Below are positions 1-6,260 of a stretch of 8,609 nucleotides of DNA, piece after piece. The stretch's first letter is position 1; each line of letters opens with the position of its first letter. The notes under the pieces are model-generated. The model was not told the origin of the DNA, did not search any database, and saw only the letters and a program-made list of their open reading frames with translations. Both the position numbers and the translations under genes were made by a program. The stretch comes from JADHMP01 sp964617385 (GTDB lineage Bacteria; Bacteroidota; Bacteroidia; Flavobacteriales; Flavobacteriaceae), in contig CAZTYX010000064.1 in assembly GCA_964617385.1 (NCBI GenBank), positions 1 through 8,609 of the forward strand, read 5' to 3'.

Positions 1-431
1 AATATGGGTACTTTATTAATGCTGAGGAGTTCTTCAAGACCTGCAGCATTTACGGTTTTAATGTCTCCCACAAAACCATAATCAATTGGATTGGGAGGTC
101 TTTTATAAGATGAAATAATGTTGCCATCGGCACCACTTAATCCTATCGCATCGCATTGGAGGGCCTGCAATTGAGCAACTAAATTTTTATTGATTAAGCC
201 CCCATAAACCATAGTGATTATCTCTAAATTGGCAGCATCTGTAATTCTTCGGCCTTCGTGCATTTGTACTTGAAGATTCATTTTTTGGGCCATGGCTGTG
301 GCGGTTTTACCACCTCCATGAACCAAAATTTTAAATCCCTCCAAGGCAGCAAAAGCATCCAAAAAAGGGTTCAATGCCTTTGGATCGTCAATGAGGTTCC
401 CCCCAATTTTTATAACGTTCACTTTATTCAT
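1..431 (-). CDS. argB: N-acetyl/N-succinylglutamate kinase ArgB, N-terminal part (cut by window edge)
   Basis: Amino-acid kinase that phosphorylates the gamma-carboxylate of N-acylglutamate with ATP, the second step of arginine synthesis, in the cytoplasm. Reading from the ATG at 431, 143 residues are visible of the roughly 260 usual for the family. They include VIKIGGN (6-12, catalytic lysine K8 of the first strand), LVHGGGK (36-42, phosphate-binding glycine loop with a second lysine), GRRITD (60-65), the IGLSGADG segment (96-103) and DYGFVGDI (117-124). The C-terminal nucleotide-binding half lies off the left edge. The start overlaps the end of argF' by 8 nt (429-431 lies inside the argF' coding end), suggesting translational coupling. 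Only about five residues precede the first beta strand, so the N-terminal helix of arginine-inhibited hexameric kinases is absent. Whether the substrate is acetyl- or succinylglutamate cannot be told from this part; the Ser90 carboxyltransferase next door favours succinyl. The family call is secure. Confidence 0.95.
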   Translation of the reverse strand, partial: MNKVNVIKIGGNLIDDPKALNPFLDAFAALEGFKILVHGGGKTATAMAQKMNLQVQMHEGRRITDAANLEIITMVYGGLINKNLVAQLQALQCDAIGLSGADGNIISSYKRPPNPIDYGFVGDIKTVNAAGLEELLSINKVPI

Positions 432-1374
432 GGTCCAATAAAAGTTTTAAAACGGTTTGGGCCGCATATACTCGATTCAAGGCTTGTTGAATGGTGAGGT
501 TGTTTGCTGTATTGTCTAATACGGCATCACTGGCCACAATATTTCTTCTAATAGGCAAACAATGCATAAATTTTGCATTATTGGTATGTTTCATTTTGTC
601 TGCCGTGATTTGCCAGCTAGGATCCGTTTTTAAAATTTTTCCATAATCGGAATAAGAACACCAATTCTTCGCATAGATAAAATCGGCTCCCTCAAAGGCT
701 TCTTCTTGGTTATAAAACAATGGTGTGTTTTTGGTAATTTCTGGATTTAACTCATAACCCTCAGGTTGTGCAATCACAAAATCTGCATCCATATGGTGCA
801 TCATTTTTGTAAACGAATTGCCCACCGCATGGGGAAGTGCTTTGGGATGAGGAGCCCAACTCAACACCACTTTGGGTTTTTTTGGGAGTTGATTTTCTTT
901 TATCGTCATGGCATCGGCCAAAGCTTGCAGAGGATGTGCCGTGGCACTTTCCATATTAATTACAGGAATTGTGGCATATTTTGCAAAACTTCTCAATACA
1001 ATCTCAGCTTCGTCCTTTTCTTTATCGGTAAGGGTGGCAAAAGCTCTGATGGCCACCATATCGCAATATTGAGAAACCACTTGGGCGGCTTCTTTCACAT
1101 GTTCTGAACGCAGCCCACTCATTTGTGTGCCATCTTCAAACTCTAAGGCCCAAGCTTCATTTGAAAAATTCATCACCATCACTTGAACCCCCAATTGTTG
1201 GGCTGCCTTTTGTGTGCTTAGTCGGGTGCGTAAACTTGGATTAAAGAAAAGCATACCCAAGGTTTTTCTTTGCCCTAGGGTTTCGTGTTGCCAGGGATTT
1301 TTCTTTAATTCCAACGCCAGTTTTAAGGCACTGTCAAATTGGGGTAAATCGTCTAGGGTAATAAAATTTTTCAT
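424..1374 (-). CDS. argF': N-acylornithine carbamoyltransferase (ArgF'), probably N-succinylornithine-specific
   Basis: Transfers the carbamoyl group from carbamoyl phosphate to an N-acylated ornithine, giving N-acylcitrulline; 316 residues. SLRTRLSTQKAA (47-58) is the carbamoyl-phosphate site in the form typical of acetyl/succinylornithine enzymes rather than the STRTR of ordinary OTCases. HPLQALAD (147-154) is the second carbamoyl-phosphate motif. WAPHPKALPHAV (173-184) is the proline-rich loop characteristic of this subfamily. MHCLPIRRN (270-278) is the ornithine-side loop. Residue 90 in GLRSEH is serine; as I recall from published structures and mutants, the equivalent residue is Glu92 in the Xanthomonas N-acetyl enzyme and Pro90 in the Bacteroides fragilis N-succinyl enzyme, and small residues there favour succinylornithine. 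The start overlaps the argD stop as ATGA (1371-1374). An ordinary ornithine carbamoyltransferase is unlikely given the SLRTR and proline-loop signatures. Acyl specificity is inferred. Confidence 0.95.
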   Translation of the reverse strand: MKNFITLDDLPQFDSALKLALELKKNPWQHETLGQRKTLGMLFFNPSLRTRLSTQKAAQQLGVQVMVMNFSNEAWALEFEDGTQMSGLRSEHVKEAAQVVSQYCDMVAIRAFATLTDKEKDEAEIVLRSFAKYATIPVINMESATAHPLQALADAMTIKENQLPKKPKVVLSWAPHPKALPHAVGNSFTKMMHHMDADFVIAQPEGYELNPEITKNTPLFYNQEEAFEGADFIYAKNWCSYSDYGKILKTDPSWQITADKMKHTNNAKFMHCLPIRRNIVASDAVLDNTANNLTIQQALNRVYAAQTVLKLLLDHE

Positions 1375-2501
1375 GCGCTTAATTCGCTTTTTAAAGCCTC
1401 AAAAAAAGTGTCAAAATGAGATTCTTTAACGGTTAGGGGAGGCAAAATGCGGATCAATTTTTTATTGCTGCTGCCCCCTGTAAATATATGATGATCAAAA
1501 ATCAATTTTTTTCTAAGGGGCCCAACTTCAAAAGAAAATTCTAATCCCAGCATCAATCCTCTCCCTTTTACTTTTGGTTCTCCAGGAAGTTTTTGGGCTT
1601 GTGTTCTGAAATACATTTCTAGGGTCTTTGCTTTTTCTTGAAGTTTATTTTTTTTAAGTACCGATAAAACACTCAAGGCTGCGGTACAAGCCAAATGATT
1701 GCCACCAAAGGTGGTGCCCAATAAACCATATTTTGACTCAATGTCGGGATGAATTAATATGCCGCCCACAGGAAAGCCATTACCCATGCCTTTGGCCATT
1801 GTAACCACATGGGGTTGGATGCGATATTTTTGATAGGCGAAAAAAGTGCCTGTTCGAGCAAATCCCGATTGCACTTCATCAGCAATTAAACAAGCATTGT
1901 ATTTTTTGGTTAGTGTTTCAAGGGCATATACAAATTCTTCATTAGGTTCATCCAATCCACCCACGCCTTGAATGCATTCAAAAATTACTGCACAAACATC
2001 TCCTTTTTGCAATTCTTGCTCCAACTGTTCGGGGGCGTTAAAGGGCAAAAACGTGACGTGGTGTTGGGCATTTAAGGGCGCATTAATTGCTGGATTATCT
2101 GTCACTGCAACTGCCGCAGAAGTTCTGCCATGAAAAGCTTTATTAAAAGCGATCACCCTTTTTTTACCCGTATGGAAAGAGGCAATTTTTAACGCATTTT
2201 CAATGGCTTCAGCACCGGTACTACACAAAAATAGCTGATAATCATACAGGCAACTTTGTTCGGCTAAAGCATCGGCCAATTCTTTTTGAAGGGGATTTTG
2301 CACCGCATTTGAATAAAAAGCAATTTGTTCCAATTGATTTTTAATGTTGCTTACAAAATCTTTTTGGCTATGACCAATAGAAATAACCGCATGGCCACCG
2401 TATAGATCGAGATATTGGGTGCCTTGCTCATCATAGACATACACATCTTCGGCCCGAATGGGCGTTACGTCGTAGAGCGGATAAACATCAAAGAGTTTCA
2501 T
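1371..2501 (-). CDS. argD: N-acetyl/N-succinylornithine aminotransferase ArgD (PLP, class III)
   Basis: Pyridoxal-phosphate aminotransferase that converts N-acylglutamate semialdehyde plus glutamate to N-acylornithine and 2-oxoglutarate. Its 376 residues are near the usual length of short flavobacterial members. Visible signatures in order: YLDLYGGHAV (30-39), the PLP-phosphate-binding STGAEAIENALKIA (94-107), FHGRT (123-127), ADEVQSGFARTG (207-218) with the aspartate that contacts the PLP ring nitrogen, and MAKGMGNGFPVGG (235-247) with the Schiff-base lysine K237. The gene abuts proC with no spacer (TAAATG) and overlaps argF' by 4 nt (ATGA). Alternatives in the same family are ornithine aminotransferase (rocD) and GABA aminotransferase. 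The position between proC and argF' in an arginine operon favours the biosynthetic acylornithine role, though the neighbouring proC means a contribution to ornithine/P5C exchange cannot be excluded from sequence. Confidence 0.93.
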   Translation of the reverse strand: MKLFDVYPLYDVTPIRAEDVYVYDEQGTQYLDLYGGHAVISIGHSQKDFVSNIKNQLEQIAFYSNAVQNPLQKELADALAEQSCLYDYQLFLCSTGAEAIENALKIASFHTGKKRVIAFNKAFHGRTSAAVAVTDNPAINAPLNAQHHVTFLPFNAPEQLEQELQKGDVCAVIFECIQGVGGLDEPNEEFVYALETLTKKYNACLIADEVQSGFARTGTFFAYQKYRIQPHVVTMAKGMGNGFPVGGILIHPDIESKYGLLGTTFGGNHLACTAALSVLSVLKKNKLQEKAKTLEMYFRTQAQKLPGEPKVKGRGLMLGLEFSFEVGPLRKKLIFDHHIFTGGSSNKKLIRILPPLTVKESHFDTFFEALKSELSA

Positions 2502-3296
2502 TTATTGTTTTGCAATTTCTTGAATTTTTTCAAATGAGGCCATGAGCCCATTTATTAAAGAAGAACTTAAGCCCTCGTGTTCCATTTGGTTGAGCCCTGT
2601 GATGGTGCATCCTCTGGGGGTGGTCACTTTGTCAATTTCTGTTTCGGGGTGGGAGTTGGAGTCAATCAATAAGTGTGCAGCACCCATGGCGGTGTGCATA
2701 GACATTTTTAGAGCAATATCGGCATCAAATCCCATTTGAACACCCCCTTGGGTGGTGGCTCTTATGAGTCGCATCCAAAAAGCGATTCCACTAGCACATA
2801 GCACAGTGGCCGCCCGCATGTGTTTTTCATCAATTATGATCGAAGTGCCCAAACCATTAAAAATGGCCTCTGCAATGGCAATGCGTTTTTTGCCTAGGGC
2901 ATTAGAACAAAGGCATGTCATTGACTTGCCCACAGAAATAGCCGTGTTGGGCATTGAGCGAATCACGGGAACATCTGCACCCAATTTTGCCTCTATGCGC
3001 TCGATTGAAAAACCTGTGATGGTGGATATTAAAATATGTTTTTCAGTTAATTCGGGTTTAATTTCCTCCAATATGCCCTCCATTTGACTGGGCTGCACCG
3101 CAAAAATTAAAATGTCTGAAGCTGCCACAGCTTTTCTGTTGTCTGCAGTAACATATACTTTGTCGTACTCTTTCCAAGTGTCGAGGCTTTCCACTTTTCG
3201 TTTGGTTAAATATAAAGCCGTGTAGGTATTATTGATCACCAATCCTTTGGCGATGCTAAGTCCTAAATTTCCGGTTCCTATAATGGCAATTTTCAT
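2502..3296 (-). CDS. proC: Pyrroline-5-carboxylate reductase ProC
   Basis: Reduces 1-pyrroline-5-carboxylate to L-proline with NAD(P)H; 264 residues, normal for the family. The N-terminal Rossmann fold opens with IAIIGTGNLG (3-12). FAVQPSQM (65-72) follows the fourth strand, and RSMPNTAISVG (113-123) is the conserved substrate-side segment. The C-terminal helical domain contains CASGIAFWMRLI (167-178) and the family signature KVTTPRGCTITGL (223-235), with Arg228 where many ProC proteins have Gly. It is not an arginine enzyme in the strict sense. It sits between argC and argD, 9 nt after argC and directly abutting argD (TAAATG), so proline synthesis is presumably co-transcribed with arginine synthesis. 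From memory, this placement recurs in flavobacterial arginine clusters. The start ATG at 3296 gives the glycine loop at the usual distance from the N-terminus. Confidence 0.96.
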   Translation of the reverse strand: MKIAIIGTGNLGLSIAKGLVINNTYTALYLTKRKVESLDTWKEYDKVYVTADNRKAVAASDILIFAVQPSQMEGILEEIKPELTEKHILISTITGFSIERIEAKLGADVPVIRSMPNTAISVGKSMTCLCSNALGKKRIAIAEAIFNGLGTSIIIDEKHMRAATVLCASGIAFWMRLIRATTQGGVQMGFDADIALKMSMHTAMGAAHLLIDSNSHPETEIDKVTTPRGCTITGLNQMEHEGLSSSLINGLMASFEKIQEIAKQ

Positions 3297-3305
3297 AATT
3301 AAGAA

Positions 3306-4277
3306 TTAAAAAGTTGATGCTTTAAGTCGCAGGCCTAAATCTTCTTCCCAGCCCATCATCAGATTTACATTTTGGATGGCTTGGCCCGAAGCGCCTTTAA
3401 TTAGATTATCGATAACACTTGTAATCAATAGTTTATTTTCATGTTGATGCAGATGTACATAGCAAAAGTTGGTATTTACAACTTGTTTTAAACTGAGCGG
3501 TTCTTCGGCAACTTGCGTAAAAGGATGCGTTGCATAAAAGTTTTTATAAAGCTTTTGAGCGTCTTTCAACGCACCTTCATAAGTGGTGTAGGCCGTGGCA
3601 AATATCCCTCTGGTGAAGGCCCCTCGTTGCGGCAAAAAAGCAATGTTAGTTGGGGTGCCAAAGGATCCCAATGTTTCTCCAATTTCTCCCAAATGTTGAT
3701 GAGTGAAAGGTTTATACCACGACAAATTATTATTGCGCCAACTAAAATGGGAGGTGGCACTCAACCCAACTCCTGCGCCTGTGCTGCCTGTGGTGGCGTT
3801 AACGTGCACTTCGTTTTGCAACAAACCCTTTTGCGCCAAGGGCAATAGCGCCAGTTGAATGGCTGTAGCAAAACAGCCCGGATTGGCAATGGCTCGTGCT
3901 TTTTGAATGGCCTCTCGTTGAAATTCAGGCAATCCATAGACAAAGTTTTTTCCGCCCCATTGGTGGTCAGCATGCAATCGAAAATCGTTGCCCAAATCCA
4001 CAATTTTAGTTGTTGCACTAAAAGCGTGTTGGGATAAAAACTGAACCGAATGACCATGCCCCAAACACAAGAAAACAAAATCAACATTGGGGTCAACGGT
4101 GTCTGTAAAATTCAAGTCTAGGGTGCCTAACAAATCTGGGTGGGCTGAGGTGAGGGGCTTGCCGGCACGGGTGGTACTATACACAAATGTGAGTGCCAGT
4201 TTTGGGTGTTGGGCGATTAACCGAATTAATTCACCGCCCGTATAGCCTGAACCACCAATAATTCCTAGAGTTTTCAT
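3306..4277 (-). CDS. argC: N-acetyl/N-succinyl-gamma-glutamyl-phosphate reductase ArgC
   Basis: NADPH-dependent reductase that turns N-acyl-gamma-glutamyl phosphate into N-acylglutamate semialdehyde, third step of arginine synthesis; 323 residues. The dinucleotide-binding start is LGIIGGSGYTGGELIRL (4-20). DLGNDFRLH (94-102) and FVYGLPE (112-118) follow, then ANPGCFATAI (131-140) with the catalytic cysteine C135 that forms the thioester. TTGSTGAGVG lies in the substrate domain, and HQHLGEIGETLG carries the probable active-site histidine. FLPQRGAFTRGIFAT (about 214-228) is the usual C-terminal motif. The gene lies 9 nt after argG and 9 nt before proC. No feature looks degraded. Family assignment is secure; acyl preference is not readable from the sequence. 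Confidence 0.96.
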   Translation of the reverse strand: MKTLGIIGGSGYTGGELIRLIAQHPKLALTFVYSTTRAGKPLTSAHPDLLGTLDLNFTDTVDPNVDFVFLCLGHGHSVQFLSQHAFSATTKIVDLGNDFRLHADHQWGGKNFVYGLPEFQREAIQKARAIANPGCFATAIQLALLPLAQKGLLQNEVHVNATTGSTGAGVGLSATSHFSWRNNNLSWYKPFTHQHLGEIGETLGSFGTPTNIAFLPQRGAFTRGIFATAYTTYEGALKDAQKLYKNFYATHPFTQVAEEPLSLKQVVNTNFCYVHLHQHENKLLITSVIDNLIKGASGQAIQNVNLMMGWEEDLGLRLKASTF

Positions 4278-4286
4278 GTGTTCGTT

Positions 4287-5477
4287 TTAAATGTTTTTGT
4301 TAACGCTTTTGTATATTTTATGTGCGTTAGCCGTAATTTTAATAAACCCTTTGGCTTCGGTGGCCGTCCACCCCTTATTCATTTCGCCATAGCTGCCAAA
4401 TTTTGCTTGCATGAGGTCATGATTGGAATCGATACCCAGCAGTTCAAAACGATGCGGATGCAGTGCCACATGCACCGTGCCACTAACATTGGCTTGACTG
4501 CTTTCCAGGAAAGCTTCAATATTGCGCATCACAGGATCTAAATATTGCCCTTCATGTAACAACATGCCATAAAAATTACCTAATTGTTCTTTTTGAAAGA
4601 GCTGCCATTTAGTGAGCGTATGCTTTTCTAATAAATGATGTGCTTTAATTATAATCATCGGTGCCGCTGCTTCAAATCCAACACGCCCTTTAATGCCAAT
4701 AATAGTGTCGCCCACGTGAATGTCTCTTCCAATGGCATAGGTTTTGGCAATTTCTTGCAATTGTTGAATTAGATTCACCGGCGTGTTTTTTTTGCCGTTG
4801 ATGGCTGTGAGTTCTCCTTTAATAAATTCCAAATCTACCGTAGCTGATTTTTCATTTTCTAATGCACTGGGATAGGCGGCATCAGGCAGGGCTTGATTTG
4901 ATGTAAGGGTTTCACTTCCCCCCACACTTGTGCCCCATAGCCCTTGATTGATCGAATATTGCGCTTTTTCCCAAGACATGTCGATCCCTTCAGATTGCAA
5001 ATAGGCAATTTCATCTTCTCTAGAAAGCTGTTGGTCACGAATCAACGTTATGATTTCAATTTCGGGAGCCATCACTTGAAAAATCAAATCAAAACGCACT
5101 TGGTCGTTTCCTGCGCCGGTGCTACCATGTGCAATATATTTTGCTCCAATCTTTTGGGCATACTGTACAATTTCTACAGCTTGAATAATACGTTCGGCGC
5201 TCACCGAAAGAGGATAGGTGTTGTTTTTTAAGACGTTGCCAAAAATCAAATATTTTACAATTTGCTCGTAAAATGATCCCAGTGCATCAATATTTTGATA
5301 CACGTGGGCACCCATTTGGTAAGATTTTTCTTCAATAGTTTTGATTTCTTGAGCAGAAAAACCGCCGGTGTTCACACTCACGGCATGAACTTCATAACCT
5401 TCCGATGAGAGTTTTTTTAGACAATAAGAAGTATCTAAGCCCCCACTGTAGGCTAATACTAAAGGTGTTTTTTTCAT
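4287..5477 (-). CDS. argG: Argininosuccinate synthase ArgG
   Basis: Ligates citrulline and aspartate with ATP, through a citrullyl-AMP intermediate, to give argininosuccinate; 396 residues, typical length. The N-type ATP-pyrophosphatase loop is LAYSGGLDTSYCL (8-20). GSTGAGNDQVRFD (118-130) is the second conserved signature (citrulline/aspartate and nucleotide contacts). SVGGSETLTSN (184-194) and IKGRVGFEAAAP (262-273) are further family segments, and the end carries the lysine-rich oligomerisation tail. The start codon overlaps the stop of the upstream GNAT gene by one base (TAATG at 5475-5479), a strong hint of translational coupling. Placing the late enzyme argG directly after the candidate first enzyme is typical of Bacteroidota arginine operons. 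The next gene, argC, begins 9 nt after the stop. Confidence 0.97.
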   Translation of the reverse strand: MKKTPLVLAYSGGLDTSYCLKKLSSEGYEVHAVSVNTGGFSAQEIKTIEEKSYQMGAHVYQNIDALGSFYEQIVKYLIFGNVLKNNTYPLSVSAERIIQAVEIVQYAQKIGAKYIAHGSTGAGNDQVRFDLIFQVMAPEIEIITLIRDQQLSREDEIAYLQSEGIDMSWEKAQYSINQGLWGTSVGGSETLTSNQALPDAAYPSALENEKSATVDLEFIKGELTAINGKKNTPVNLIQQLQEIAKTYAIGRDIHVGDTIIGIKGRVGFEAAAPMIIIKAHHLLEKHTLTKWQLFQKEQLGNFYGMLLHEGQYLDPVMRNIEAFLESSQANVSGTVHVALHPHRFELLGIDSNHDLMQAKFGSYGEMNKGWTATEAKGFIKITANAHKIYKSVNKNI

Positions 5478-6088
5478 TATTTTTTCTTTTTAAGCAGAAG
5501 GGTTTCTTTGATTTTTTTAAGTCGTTCCCCTACTTTTCGACTGTATTTTTTTGGTTTATTTGGTTTTTGATGTGGATCATAGAGCATGCCCGTACACAAA
5601 CACATTTTTTGTTCAGTGCGTGTCAAGATATCAAAATTCTTGCAGGTTTGGCAGCCTTTCCAAAATTCGGGATCGTCTGTGAGTTCAGAAAAATGAACGG
5701 GTTTATAGCCCAATTCATAATTTATTTTCATCACAGCCATGCCCGTAGTGATTCCAAAAACTTTGGCTTCTGGAAATTTTTGTAAGGACAATTCAAAAAC
5801 GGTTTTTTTAATTTTTTTGGCCAAGCCTTTTCCTCTATATTCGGGGGCTACAATCAGCCCAGAGTGGGCCACGTATTTGCCGTGTCCCCAAATTTCGATA
5901 TAACAAAATCCAGCAAACTGATCGCCCTCTAAGGCAATAACGGCATTTCCTTTTTCCATTTTGGAGGAAATATATTCTGGGGTGCGTCGGGCAATACCGG
6001 TGCCGCGAATCTTAGCCGATTCGTCTATGCAGAGGCTAATTTCTTTAGCATATTTTATATGTTTTGCTTTCGCTATTGCGATTTCCAT
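5477..6088 (-). CDS. GNAT-family acyltransferase with Cys-rich C-terminus, candidate N-acylglutamate synthase (ArgA role)
   Basis: The first structural gene of the operon, 203 residues. The GNAT core spans roughly 1-135: GLIVAPEYRGKGLAKKIKK (77-95) is motif A, with the acyl-CoA pyrophosphate-binding R85-G-K-G-L-A90, followed by FGITTGMAVMKINYELGYKPV (111-131, partly motif B). After the core, C146-x2-C149 and C163-x-C165 make a CxxC...CxC pattern that could bind a metal, within a GCQTCKNFD...CLCTGMLYDP segment. The end is a lysine-rich tail. It has no homology that I can see to the kinase-fused classical ArgA. Its position, directly before argG and behind the arginine leader, makes it the obvious candidate for acylating glutamate with acetyl- or succinyl-CoA. 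I recall genetic work in Bacteroidota implicating such a GNAT protein in this step, but cannot verify it here. ATG 6088 is chosen because an in-frame TAA lies 12 nt upstream. No Shine-Dalgarno is visible. Confidence 0.85.
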   Translation of the reverse strand: MEIAIAKAKHIKYAKEISLCIDESAKIRGTGIARRTPEYISSKMEKGNAVIALEGDQFAGFCYIEIWGHGKYVAHSGLIVAPEYRGKGLAKKIKKTVFELSLQKFPEAKVFGITTGMAVMKINYELGYKPVHFSELTDDPEFWKGCQTCKNFDILTRTEQKMCLCTGMLYDPHQKPNKPKKYSRKVGERLKKIKETLLLKKKK

Positions 6089-6129
6089 GGTTGAAAATTA
6101 AATCTATTTGTAAATGTATGAGTGAATCT

Positions 6130-6157
6130 AAAAAGGGAGATGGGCGCACCAGCCTCC
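6130..6157 (-). terminator. Rho-independent attenuator terminator upstream of the arginine operon
   Basis: On the minus strand GGAGG (6153-6157) pairs with TCTCC (6136-6140), including one G-U. After a bulged C, TGG pairs with CCA around a five-base TGCGC loop, and the stem is followed by C and five T residues (6130-6134). It lies between the stop codon of the arginine leader peptide and the start of the GNAT gene, so it would end transcription of the operon before its first enzyme unless prevented from folding. The stem is about eight pairs with one bulge, moderate strength, as expected for a regulated terminator. Confidence 0.72.
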
Positions 6158-6164
6158 ATAATAA

Positions 6165-6254
6165 CTATTGTACCCCAAAGGGGCGGCGACGCGGGTTTTG
6201 TGCCGGGAAAAAGATATCGGCAAAGGTGTTAAAAAAGTTTCCTTTTGTACTCAT
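6165..6254 (-). CDS. Arginine leader peptide (29 aa) of a transcription attenuator
   Basis: A 29-codon ORF from ATG (6252-6254) to TAG (6165-6167), not previously named by me. It begins MSTKGNFFNT, is phenylalanine-rich in its first half, and ends NPRRRPFGVQ. Codons 22-24 are CGT CGC CGC (6183-6191), three arginines in a row flanked by prolines, in a peptide otherwise free of arginine. It lies alone between a promoter (ATG 7 nt after the -7 box) and a hairpin-plus-U-run terminator that starts 7 nt after its stop, ahead of an arginine operon. That is the architecture of ribosome-mediated attenuation: shortage of charged tRNA-Arg would stall the ribosome on the Arg codons and alter downstream folding. 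The peptide itself probably has no function. Inference rests on position, codon content and terminator together; conservation was not tested. Confidence 0.82.
   Translation of the reverse strand: MSTKGNFFNTFADIFFPAQNPRRRPFGVQ
6172..6184 (-). promoter_or_regulatory. Possible attenuator hairpin overlapping the last Arg codon
   Basis: On the minus strand CCCC (6180-6183) and GGGG (6173-6176) can form a small hairpin with a TTT loop, extendable by a G-U pair (6184 with 6172). A ribosome sitting on the arginine codons at 6183-6191 would cover it. The freed GGGT (6172-6175) could then pair with GCCC (6142-6145) inside the terminator, a possible but weak antiterminator. Only four to five base pairs are involved in each alternative, so this is a suggestion, not a demonstrated switch. 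Confidence 0.3.
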
Positions 6255-6260
6255 AGGGTG

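Noticed and set aside
424..1374. Ordinary ornithine or aspartate carbamoyltransferase
   Set aside because: SLRTR in place of STRTR, the WAPHPKALP proline loop and MHCLPIRRN match the N-acylornithine subfamily.
3513..4096. Several ORFs of about 110 codons on both strands inside argC
   Set aside because: All lie within the intact argC reading frame, which has full-length family motifs. They show no recognisable domains.
5405..5785. Plus-strand 126-codon Phe-rich ORF that looks like a membrane protein
   Set aside because: It overlaps the argG start and the C-terminus of the GNAT gene on the opposite strand. Its hydrophobicity comes from antisense reading of lysine-rich (AAA) codons.
6173..6183. 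CCCCAAAGGGG palindrome as a repressor operator
   Set aside because: It is too short and lies within the leader ORF at the Arg codons. A role as a small RNA hairpin in the attenuator is more economical, and no second copy was seen nearby.
6130..6254. Arginine or other metabolite riboswitch, or T-box, in the 5' leader
   Set aside because: The leader is short and mostly occupied by the small ORF. I see no T-box-like conserved bulge sequence and no known riboswitch consensus; translation of the Arg codons explains it more simply.
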